Source of the DNA: Ciona intestinalis | Lineage: Eukaryota; Chordata; Ascidiacea; Phlebobranchia; Cionidae | Assembly (NCBI RefSeq): GCF_000224145.3 | Contig: NC_020166.2 | Coordinates: 4,816,726-4,880,725, forward strand | Length of the DNA stretch: 64,000 nt | Direction: 5' to 3' | Shown here: positions 48,301 through 57,300 of the stretch, in pieces | How the letters are laid out: the number at the start of each line of letters is the position of its first letter | How positions within the stretch are numbered: the first letter of the stretch is position 1 | Program-made: the position numbers and the translations under genes | Notes under the pieces: model-generated | Told to the model about the DNA's origin: nothing | The model's input: only the letters and a program-made list of their open reading frames with translations | Databases searched by the model: none

Positions 48301-50826
48301 TTCTACTTTTATATTTGGGTTGCACTGTTGAAATATTAATAAAGAAAAGACATTTTCACTCAGCTTACCCGCCACAAATAAAGTGAAATGCCAAGCCCAG
48401 AAACACCATGAGCACAATTGGGTTAAAGAGAACCCCCTTGAATATTTTAAATGCAAGTTTCCACCCGGTGATGGCTGTTTCCACCTCAACCGACTTCACA
48501 GTGCTGCAACTCTCTAACAATTAAGATACAATAACAAATTTACACAAATTAATAAAGTCATTTTTGACTTATACACATAAAATTCATTAAAAAAAACTTT
48601 GGCAGATTTGCAACAAAAGTTGACACATGCAAGTTGCAACATAAAACTGTAAAGTGTAATTTACTAAAGACTTTTACCTTTTCATGATAATTAGGCATAA
48701 CCGAAGTTTACTTTACAGGCATAACTAATTTGTCTCAATGTTATTATACTATTCCTATTGTACAAAAAACAAAACATATGTTTATAACATTTTGCATGTC
48801 TAACATACTTAAGGTTTAAACATTCTTTCTGTTCCTGTAGATGTGAGATTTCATTAAAAATTTATGAATCTGCTTTACATTGTATTGGACATTGTAATTT
48901 GAAGGTAAATGAATGAATGATTTATTTTATAGATCTGATAAATCTAAAGACAAATAATGTAACAATAAGAGATTCTGTAATTTCCAGTCCATACATTTAT
49001 TGTTCCATTTTTAAAGTTTATAATTAATAAATATAAATAATAAGTGCATAGCCTTGTTTGTACAGTAGTGAGAACTAAATATTGTTTCTGATGAGCTGAT
49101 TAAGAAACTTCAGTCAAACTACACCTCCATGTAAGGTTTATGGACCAAGTAGAATTTGAACCATTTTAAATGAACACACTCAACCCTTAGTAGAATTTTA
49201 ACATTATATTATTATCTCCCATGTGTTTATGCATAGAACATACCAGATGAAGGACAATCATCACACGGTGAACTGTCGAGCTCATTCCCATCATTAGTAT
49301 CACTATCTTCCTTCCTGTTCATATCACAAGCTATTTATCATGAACATTCTATGTTAAGGTATTAAAATCAACTACATAACATTAATAATGTTACATACGA
49401 CAGGGCCTACACACTTACAAGCTAATATAAACTTGTTTTTTGTAAAGTTATAAAACAATAACACATCATTTATAATTTAATATATAATATATATAAATAT
49501 ATATAGAGCCTACATAATTTAGTATATATATATATATATACAGTTTCATAGCCCTATGAAGTTAAGATTTTGAGTTGCATAGCCTAACCATATTCTTAAA
49601 CCCAAAGTTTTAAAATAAATCAATGCAAAACGTCAATTACAATAATTTATATATAAAACTGAACTATATCAAACAAATATTTATAGATCATATGAATTAT
49701 TAAGATGTGGTTATAGCTGGAAAAAATGATAACAACATGTAGCACGGAAAAGACCTTTACCTCCACTGCTTATCTATTTCCAGCATTATAAATCCAATAG
49801 GATTAAGTATTAGAAGGCTTACTGGTGCAGCCAAGTAAATGTACTGAAGCAATTCTGGATGGGTCTTGGCGTATAAAACTTTAACTGTGAAAAATACCAG
49901 TATAAATGTTTCAAAAGGTTAAGCATGAAATTTTAAAGAATCGCTACATTTAAAAAATTGTAAATATTTATGGCCAAATACTATAACTAAACCGGGATAA
50001 AAAGTACATGAGCAAAATATTTAGTAAACTGTAAATCTTTGTTCTAATTTAATAAGACCGTGGGCCGTCCTATGGCAAATCACTCCAGTGAACCTCTGGT
50101 TTGGGCCAAAGTTCACTCTATCACCTAGATAGGAGTATAATGAGTCTAGAATTAACACTTACCAATAGGATAACCAAGGGCAAAGTCATTGCTCTGTGTC
50201 GCAAATATTGCATATAATGCTGAACGCCCAACACCATTTCTTCTTAGCATAATAAGAGTTAACACAATTACAAGTATGAACACAGTTGCTTTACCGAACA
50301 TACACGCCAGCATGAAAGACCAGTTCACAGTTGCAAAGTTTAATTCAACCATACTTTTGAAAATAGTGGCAGGCAGTGCAAAAGTAGCTGTAAAGAATTA
50401 AAGAAAATAAATTTTAAGATTATTACCTGTATAATATCAAAATAAATGAAATTAGCGGACAAGATTTGTCAAAGACACATGTTGGATAATGTATGTGTGT
50501 CAAATGCAGCCCACATGTCAGAGACAGAGAATGCATGCTATTGTTTCTAGGCAAACTATGTCAGTTGTAGATTGAAAACAGATAAACAAATTTATAGCAG
50601 AATTTGGGTTACTGTTAATAGAACATTTTTCCGTAAAGGTTAGATTTGACACACAGTTACATACATATCCTGTTTATGATAACATCTACTAACCAACAAA
50701 GTTACTGATTCCTTTCCCTTGACTTGGTGTAACAACGTTGAACCAACCAGCGAGGTAACCAAATATAATGATTACAAAGCAATTGACCAATGCAGGAAAA
50801 AGATTTGTAAATCCAGCTGCAGACAT
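39379..50826 (-). CDS. GPR155: GPR155/LYCHOS lysosomal cholesterol sensor
   Basis: Twenty coding exons in phase: 50694-50826, 50163-50387, 49761-49884, 49244-49314, 48369-48513, 48008-48163, 47569-47776, 45752-45907, 45489-45572, 45172-45234, 44860-44969, 44318-44450, 43769-43910, 42798-42955, 42343-42562 (with a gap), 41760-41900, 41230-41351, 40679-40786, 40280-40427 and 39379-39583. About 930 residues. The N-terminal half is the auxin-efflux-carrier (PIN)-like transporter domain: FPALVNCFVIIIFGYLAG, IFATQSNDFALGYPI, SLLILNPIGFI, ALFYLGLSMVGK, NFGFLYGTFPTAPSV, MYVSAWTLSIPSM. GPCR-like helices follow, then a DEP domain from exons 17-18 (FFGTELCTWLIEVGLALNR, REAIIYGQNLMLGRVLHHI). Known role: lysosomal membrane protein that senses cholesterol and relieves GATOR1 inhibition of mTORC1. 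Exon 4 encodes an acidic cytosolic insert. The Ser-rich C-terminal tail has no counterpart I recall. Confidence 0.95.
39712..39883 (+). mobile_element. SINE, best-preserved tRNA head
   Basis: Starts gtcgtggcatagtggttagc with A box and B box (ggttcaaggatcg), then tgggcaagacacttaacggc and ccagtggtcactaatgggtt. It runs into an assembly gap at a poly(A)-like cataaaaa. In the last intron of GPR155. Confidence 0.85.
39884..39933. other. Assembly gap (50 N)
   Basis: Exactly 50 unknown bases, next to the 3' end of a SINE, in an intron of GPR155. A round number implies unknown true size. Confidence 0.95.
40185..40262 (-). mobile_element. SINE 3' fragment
   Basis: Reads catttcatacaattcgtgcc and cacttacaagctaccccac; ends 18 bases from exon 19 of GPR155. 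Confidence 0.5.
40845..41060 (+). mobile_element. SINE (degraded)
   Basis: Body words attgttgcttcaactcagtg and gttactagtcctaatgag, then ggcatgaggtgtatgaca at the 3' side. Intron 17 of GPR155. Confidence 0.6.
42071..42202. mobile_element. Imperfect palindromic element (possible MITE)
   Basis: The left arm aaagagaaatacatttcac (from 42,083) and the right arm gcgaaatgtatttctta (to 42,192) are inverted copies; outside them agtatt/aatact continue the pairing. In intron 15 of GPR155. Family unknown. Confidence 0.45.
42407..42468. other. Assembly gap (62 N) inside GPR155 exon 15
   Basis: Coding sequence runs up to the gap (VFNFG) and resumes right after it (FLIFIIFGIDTELIVEPFLK). Phase requires the missing length to be a multiple of three, which 62 is not. 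Confidence 0.9.
43120..43300 (-). mobile_element. SINE
   Basis: Reads tttttatgtatggctgaca, tagtgaccactgggtttgag, attgccgttaagtgttttgc and acccacaatggtagcatc in reverse; the tRNA head (aaccac-gtg) is degraded. Intron 13 of GPR155. Confidence 0.75.
45943..46036. repeat. 47-bp tandem duplication
   Basis: Two perfect or near-perfect copies of a unit beginning taagtgacatttatataact and ending cagatcatttta, in intron 7 of GPR155, 36 bases from exon 8. Confidence 0.85.
46108..46318 (+). repeat. Direct repeat in GPR155 intron 7, copy 1
   Basis: Matches 47,168-47,380 at nearly every base from gagttatcatataaaatcac to taactctagttttttgtaat. Confidence 0.8.
47168..47380 (+). repeat. Direct repeat in GPR155 intron 7, copy 2
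   Basis: Second copy, about 1.06 kb from the first, same orientation. Only a few base changes and a short TA expansion near the end. Confidence 0.8.
49513..49541. repeat. (TA)n microsatellite
   Basis: Two TA-rich runs at about 49,480-49,541 in intron 3 of GPR155. Confidence 0.7.
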
Positions 50827-51712
50827 TTTTGAGATGTTTCACTAAAATTTCAGGGGTATTCTTAGGTGAAGACTTGTCCTGGGCAGTACTGCCACTTTGT
50901 GCAAACAGAAGGAGTGTTGCTTTATGTTTTTTTACATTACTCCATGTCTGGTGTAACGTGTAACTATTAAACAGATTGTTGACAATATCCTGTTTCCTGT
51001 TGGAAAAAGTATAAACACACAATAAGTCTTTATACAAGCAAATTATCCGATGGTGGACACAAAGAACATAGATATTAGCAAGTAAGGACAAGGCCGCTAT
51101 CTTGTTTTCCACATGTTTCCCCGCTCAAACATCGTTGAACTTTACATGCGTAAACCGACATATTTGCTTATTTTTGGGCAATGTTTGGGTTATTTATGTT
51201 ACAGAATTATATACATTTAATGCATTTGGCACCGGCATTGCATTAATTTTAAATATTTACGTTTAAAAAGCAAATTCTCAAGTTTTGGTTGGCTTGTAAA
51301 ATATTCAATTATTTTTAATTTTGATGGATCGTAATTGTTTTCTGTATCCTATAATACAACACTTAAAAAAAATGATTAAAAGTCCAAAAAGTAGTTAAAA
51401 TATGAAAAATATTCATCTGTCGTCCATGCTTATGCATGCATTTCACGTCTCATGTGGGAAACAAGATGGCGTCCATTGACCATTGTTTTCAAACAATGGC
51501 TGTTCTTACTTGTTCGTATATCTATTTACTTTGGAAGGACAAACTAAAGTTATTGGTGGGAGGATAAAACAAAATATAATTACTTTCTTATTTTAATAAA
51601 TTCCGCATTTGCATATTGAATGTTTTTAATAGATCTTATTTTTTATATTTGAAGACCACCTTCTGTCTTGACAGAATATCCATGATTGTTTAAAACTAAA
51701 AACAATTCCTAA
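50827..51712. other. Spacer between APIP and GPR155
   Basis: Contains the GPR155 promoter or leader and the APIP 3' UTR. A minus-strand open frame to 51,112 overlaps GPR155 exon 1 in another frame and lacks an ATG, so it is not a gene. A possible acceptor (attttag) lies 17 bases before the GPR155 ATG. Confidence 0.5.
51625..51630 (-). terminator. Candidate poly(A) signal of APIP
   Basis: ATTAAA on the minus strand, about 85 bases after the stop codon. No AATAAA is closer. Confidence 0.35.
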
Positions 51713-52429
51713 CTAATCAGCAATTCCATTTTCCCCAGCAGGAGCTTGGTCAGGTTCAATGCCCAGCTGTTTAAGCTTAACTGCAAGCTTAAACAGGTAA
51801 TGGTAGCATTCTGCCTGAGTTTTAGCTTGTTGCCAATTTTTGCCCCATATATATACACCATGGCGGCGAACAAGAACTGCATTAGATTCTGGATACAACT
51901 CCATTGCTTTCTTCATTCTTCTCGTTAGATCTTTTTCATACAGTACATTTTCGACTATTGGTACAATAAGTGTGTCAATGTATTTATGAGGTTCATTTGA
52001 AGAACCTTTTTTAATTCCTTTCAACATTTCCTGGTGAGAAATACGGAACTCTTTCCCTTTGAATATAAGTGATGCAAGAACTGCATCTTTACTATGGCTG
52101 TGAAGAACTGCTCCGGCATTCCGAATTGAATAAGCATTCATAAACAGTGGTGCACATTCAGTTAATTTTAGACTAGCGGGGTTCTCCAAAACTTCACCAC
52201 TAGCATTGCATTTAAAGATTTCACCGGGTTTAATCATTTCTTTTTGCACCCCTGAAGGAGCCATGTAAATAAAATCTCCATGTTTAACCGACATACCCCC
52301 GCCTGTTCCAGTTGCCCATTTGAGGTCATACATCCAACTGCACAATTTAGGAATGAGGAAGTTCGGATGTTTTTCATCTTCGCCATTCTTATTAATATCA
52401 TCCGTTTCTACTACTTTTGCTCGTTTCAT
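51713..52429 (-). CDS. APIP: Methylthioribulose-1-phosphate dehydratase (APIP/MtnB)
   Basis: A single uninterrupted frame of 238 residues, near the vertebrate length of 242. It is a cytosolic class II aldolase-fold, zinc-dependent enzyme of the methionine salvage pathway, dehydrating 5-methylthioribulose-1-phosphate; vertebrate APIP also inhibits Apaf-1 and caspase-1-driven death. Visible motifs: HPNFLIPKLC, TGTGGGMSVKHGD, YMAPSGVQKE, CAPLFMNAY, zinc ligands H110 and H112 in VLHSHSKDA, catalytic-type E134 in ISHQEMLKGI, third ligand H190 in VLVRRHGVYIWG, and the terminal PAGENGI. The frame is open for 24 codons upstream to a GTG at 52,501, but I chose the ATG at 52,429 because the family similarity starts after it and no earlier in-frame ATG is seen. 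The lack of introns is unusual next to its intron-rich neighbours. Confidence 0.96.
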   Translation of the reverse strand: MKRAKVVETDDINKNGEDEKHPNFLIPKLCSWMYDLKWATGTGGGMSVKHGDFIYMAPSGVQKEMIKPGEIFKCNASGEVLENPASLKLTECAPLFMNAYSIRNAGAVLHSHSKDAVLASLIFKGKEFRISHQEMLKGIKKGSSNEPHKYIDTLIVPIVENVLYEKDLTRRMKKAMELYPESNAVLVRRHGVYIWGKNWQQAKTQAECYHYLFKLAVKLKQLGIEPDQAPAGENGIAD

Positions 52430-52734
52430 TTTTAGAAGTCTATGGCTTTCCTTTCTTTCAAAATAATTAGGCAAGTCTGGGTATTTATACTCTTTTATCA
52501 CGTTTTTACCTCAGCCAGCCAATCCTATGATGAACTGACGTAATAGCGCGGTCTTGTTGTTTTATTAAGGTAAAGGGGAACCCCCACTTAAGAAACTACA
52601 TGGGTGTCGTGCGCTACGTGCGGTGGTAAATAAAATTGTAGTGGTTTTCTCCGCAACTTCGGAACATTTTGTTTCCTTGATTTTACCAGTATTGCACAGA
52701 AGAATTGTTCACATCTCCACACCATAACGCGGGC

Positions 52735-52830
52735 TTATTGTTTTAAACAACTCGTGCCCGCTTACGAGTTACCACATGGGTAACTTTGTGGGTGAATACT
52801 TGTGGAATATTTTCCCATTTTTACAGCTCG
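52735..52830 (-). mobile_element. SINE 3' fragment
   Basis: Reads aactcgtgcccgcttacgag and taccacatgggtaactttg, reverse orientation. Confidence 0.6.
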
Positions 52831-52899
52831 CAGTTTAGAGAACCATACTGTTAAATAATATAATACAAGTTGTTGTTTGTTATTATAAATAAACTATCA

Positions 52900-53035
52900 T
52901 GCCTGTCTCGTGGCAAAGTGGTATTATAGCGTGCCTGCCAGGTGAGATTAAAGCTCCTCTGCTACATTGTGGGTGTATGTTCGTTTTCCTGCCACGCGGG
53001 AATAAAGCAAGTTACATCATTCACATTCATGCCTA
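52900..53035 (+). mobile_element. SINE head plus tail, internally deleted
   Basis: tRNA-like head ctcgtggcaaagtggtatta and acattgtgggtgtatgttcg, joined to the SINE terminus cctgccacgcgggaataaag with the middle missing. Confidence 0.6.
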
Positions 53036-53082
53036 TCTATGAAAATTTAGTTGTTTTGCATACATATAGAATAAGGTTCAAA

Positions 53083-53272
53083 GGTTGGGGGGGTGAGAGA
53101 CGGGACTTCGTTAGCACATAATATCCAATTATCCTGATACTGTTTTAAACAATTAACAACCGTCTATGGGAGTCGTGAGGATGATATATTTGTTCGAAGG
53201 TTCTTTTTTACTACTAAATGGGGCAAAAAATAGAAAGAAAAAGTTCCCTCCACTTCTCAACCCATCCTAACT
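53083..53272 (-). mobile_element. MITE, subfamily A, inverted
   Basis: Starts gttgggggggtgagagacgg, then aatatccaattatcctgata, gtctatgggagtcgtgagga and ends ctcaacccatccta. Ends partly decayed. Confidence 0.75.
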
Positions 53273-53521
53273 GTTAATTCGCACTTTTTCGTGAGTGGGT
53301 TTGCAGCACTCAATGCGATTAACAGGGGTGGATCTGTCGTTCTCTGTCTAAATAGCCTAACTCACAGCTCACGAGCCACCGAAGTTCTGAATTGTTTAAT
53401 ACACGACACGTGAACTAGAGGTTACGACTATTTCGGAACGCAAACCGGTTAGAATAATACTTCGTCCAAAAGCTATTTCATCTTTTAGTTTAGAATGAGC
53501 GAAAGGGACAGACACGGTCAA

Positions 53522-53959
53522 TTAGGGCCGTGTGAAAAAGTTGTTGGGTTTGTGGAAATCGTAGCGGGACGACGCTGACTCTATGAAATGGGACAACAGG
53601 ACGGAAGACGTTAATGAAATGAATAATGGACGACGTAAATAGAAGGCTACAGCAATATTAACGATATGTACATGTATAACTGCCGATCTTACACTAACTA
53701 TATCTTCAATATCTTTGGAACGGAACGTTGGAATGGACAAGCCATTAATCCTTCGCACGTGCATGCTATGGCGCTGTAAACCATGGTGACATATCTTGAA
53801 TACATTGCCTTCATACAACAGTTCGCTCGCCGGCAAACAAGCAGAATCTGGTAATTTCCCTTTAGCTAGCGTAATATTATCAACCCTGGAATTTGTTATA
53901 TGCAACCATGGAAAATTAAAACAACATAAATGGTAAGCAAAACCGTATTCCTTATACAT
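53522..53959 (-). CDS. Unrecognised 145-residue ORF or internal exon
   Basis: An ATG-started frame on the minus strand. The middle part (residues about 25-90) has protein-like composition: VDNITLAKGKLPDSACLP, ASELLYEGNVFKICHHG, RRINGLSIPTF, KDIEDIVS. It is bounded by a possible acceptor (attccag, exon from 53,885) and donor (agt|gtaaga, to 53,693), which would make a 193-base exon ending in phase 0. No partner exons were found. It may be an exon of an unseen gene, a relic, or chance; the C-terminal part beyond the donor looks random. Confidence 0.25.
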   Translation of the reverse strand: MYKEYGFAYHLCCFNFPWLHITNSRVDNITLAKGKLPDSACLPASELLYEGNVFKICHHGLQRHSMHVRRINGLSIPTFRSKDIEDIVSVRSAVIHVHIVNIAVAFYLRRPLFISLTSSVLLSHFIESASSRYDFHKPNNFFTRP

Positions 53960-54361
53960 ACCGATAATTTTCTTTAGTCAAGTGGGCATGTCGAGACGCA
54001 GCGGTTTGGAAAATCGAGAACGTGGCAGTTTTCTCTCGAGCTTGATATATAGTGTTAACGGCAATATATGATTTTCAGCGTAAAGCCTCGAGTCCTAACC
54101 CCTTGAACAGCGCGCCTTGAAACCGTGGTACGGCGACTGGCGATCATGATGCGATAAACTTATCCGAGATACAAACTGATAGTTATACTGTTGCAGATAT
54201 AGCTGGTGTTTTGCCTATGCTTTAAGTACGTTTGTACAAGGTCCTTATATTTGGCTTTATAAATTCTGATTGTACAAATATAGGACAGAATTAATACGTC
54301 ATTTTGATCTTTATTTATTTCGTTGTAGGACATATTCGCTAGTTTGTTGCTGAAGTATTTC

Positions 54362-57300
54362 CTAGCTTGCAAGTTGGCCTTCTATATTCCCAGACAGCTC
54401 AACAGCTCCCTAAAATAGAAACAACGTCAGTAAGGGGTAGATTAAATAATTGAACGCTTGAAACTTATTTATCCTCGCGAAGCGGGGAAACGTTGGACGT
54501 TATAACTTGGGTTTTATTGTTTATAATACACCTCGTGCCAGCGCATTCATTCGTAATTTTGCGGGTGATTATTTTTTAGGTTGTTCTGTTATATGTCTAA
54601 TAAATTTTAAATAAGATTTGAAAAAGACACACAAGTCAATAATGGCAGCAGCGACGAGTGTGAATGAGCGATGACAAAGTGTTTTATAATAAGTTCTAAC
54701 ACGGCCTACTATAGATCTCTAGTAGGCCGTGGTTCTAACTAAACATATATGCAAAAAGGTTGGAGATTTGCACATGGGGCTTGTCTTTAATTTAAACGAT
54801 CCGTTTTGGACTACTGGGTTGAAGCAATTAAGTGTCGTTCCCAATGACATGCGCCTTGCATCGTTGGTGTCAGCACGCAATCAATGAAGTATTTGTTGAC
54901 CTTCGAAATGCACTCACTAATACGTTATTTGTTAAATCATTCAAACTGTAGATTAACTATGAGTTTAACTTACATCGTATAAGGCAAGTTCAAGATTTGT
55001 GAAGTTGAAACCGTATATGGTTGGAAGTGCGAACCCGTTCCTTAGCAATGCTGAAAAAGAGAAGGGGTTATTATAGTATGTTGTGATAAGATAGATATCG
55101 GGGTAAGATGATTCATATTTTCATTCCCTTTTATCGTCCCAATTGGTAGTAAGCAAAAACTCTTTATTTTATGACTGTATCCCCGCGACTAAAGGAGTTG
55201 TTAAAAAAGATTAGAAAATAATGCGTTACCGCAATTCATCTTGTCCCACAGTAGTCTATACATTCAATTACAATACAATTACAAGTCACAATTATTGCAC
55301 AAAATGGCACTTAAAGGTAGCATGAAAGAAACACAGCACAACCAATAAAACATTCCTTACTATTCAAAGCAGGGACGACGTTTCGTTTAATAATTCCATC
55401 TAAAAGAATTTTAAGTCCGGCCACAGGAGCGTCACCAACAAGACTGCTTTTTTGAGCCAATGTAAATTGGACTGAAGTTATTTGAGCGCCGACAGTGCTT
55501 GTAGAGGCAATCACGTTGCCGGACAAGGTTAAGTTCTATAGCAAGTAAATGCATTCAGTATAGGGTAAGATGGATAAATGTATTGAGGTAAGAAAGTTTA
55601 TGTGTTTACTCTCTTAAATCGTTTCATTTGGTAGTGAACAAAGATTATTTATACAGGTATGAAACCACATCCTCACGACTCTAAAATAAAGTTGTTAATT
55701 ATTAAAAACACGATAAGAAAACATGGCATATTATGTGCAGCAATATTTGAATAGTCATGTTGATGTACCGCGTGTCTAAAAACAATTTTAGTCAAAACTT
55801 ACGGATTCCAGAACTAAAGCTTCGATTTTCTGCCCATTATTATTCACGGTGAATCCAATCTCTGCCATACCTGACAATGTCACACCTGAGGATGCAATAC
55901 TAATATCTGGAGGATTCACGATCGAGATTTGAAACGATACGGGTCTGAAAAATATAAAGCGGGATTTGTGTTAAAAAGGCATACCAACGAAAAATGAAAA
56001 TTTGTATATAGATAAAGATGCTCAAATGTGATCTGAAGGTTCCATCAAATTTCAAAAACGAAACACAGCCTCTGAAAAAATCTCGTGAAAAAAAACCGCT
56101 GGAGTCAGATAAATAGGGTTCTAAAAAGAAAAACAGGCACCGAAGTTTGACCGTTTCTAGTTTCTAAAAATGTTAATACAAAATATGGAATCACAGTGTG
56201 TTGTACTTAATTTATATGTATAAATTTGGATTCTTACTTTACTCCGTATTGACGAAAGCCAGGCATTAGAAAACTCATCGTTAGTGTGTTTATGGGAATC
56301 GTAACGAACTGAGCGATCTGTAACGAAGCATATACGAATATTTAAATACTTGAAGGTGTTACAGTTAGCTATAGTATCAGTCTATAGAAAACACAATCAC
56401 CCGTCAAGGTACAAATGTATTAACTCGTAAATGGACACGTGTATCAAACATAACACACATTTTATAACAGTCGACTGTCGTTTCCTAAGCACGCGAAGAT
56501 AAAACAAGTTATATTCATTCAATACCTGAGCTGGAGTAACATTAAGTAGCCCAGCACTGTGCAAAGCGTGCACCAACGTCTTGGCTGTGTATTCACCAGC
56601 AATTAATTTTAGCATTCGACTGGAGCTGCTGAAGGCTCTGAGAGCATGTCTTGGGAAGGTGTAACTGAGGAAGAACAATATTAAAGGAAGTTTATTTTCA
56701 CTTTTAAATTTAAAAGCCCATAGTGATTTAATTAGACGTAATGTGCAATACGTTTAGAAAATGTACAATTTCTATCACATTATATTCTGAAACTTCAGGA
56801 CTTTCAATTTTTATTAAAACGACAGATTTTAGGCGTTGGAGTATAAAAGATGGTCCATGGTTTTATTTAATTTTATTGTCCGTATTTGGTTTTAAACATG
56901 AGAATATTTACACTGTACAACCGCATCCCCATGACGCGTGATTTATAAAAACACTATATAGCTATGTCTGTTTTTGAAAAATTAGCCAATTATATATACC
57001 AATACATTGCATATGCATAAACCTATTACACCGTTTGTAGGACCTATTTAACTTACGTTATCGTGGAATCATTGCCGGGATAGCATTTTCCATTCAAACC
57101 AATTTCAATAAAGTCTGGTACAGTGGCAGGTGGTCCATACACAGATGCATCCATTCTGACAGTGCTGATTATTGGGACTCCAGCTAAAACAAGTAAATTT
57201 AATTAAAACCTTGATTTGGCATTTGAATAGTATAAGACGGGATTGTTAACGTGACTCTTACATTAAAAAAATTAAGAAGACATTCCAACACAATTAATAA

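Larger units (their letters stand above)
52430..54361. other. Spacer between APIP and the BPI/LBP gene
   Basis: Contains SINE pieces, a reversed MITE and one unrecognised ORF (53,522-53,959). 53,960-54,360 shows no supported gene. Confidence 0.5.

Noticed and set aside
50702-51112. 136-residue minus-strand ORF
   Set aside because: Overlaps GPR155 exon 1 in another frame and starts at GTG; no family features.
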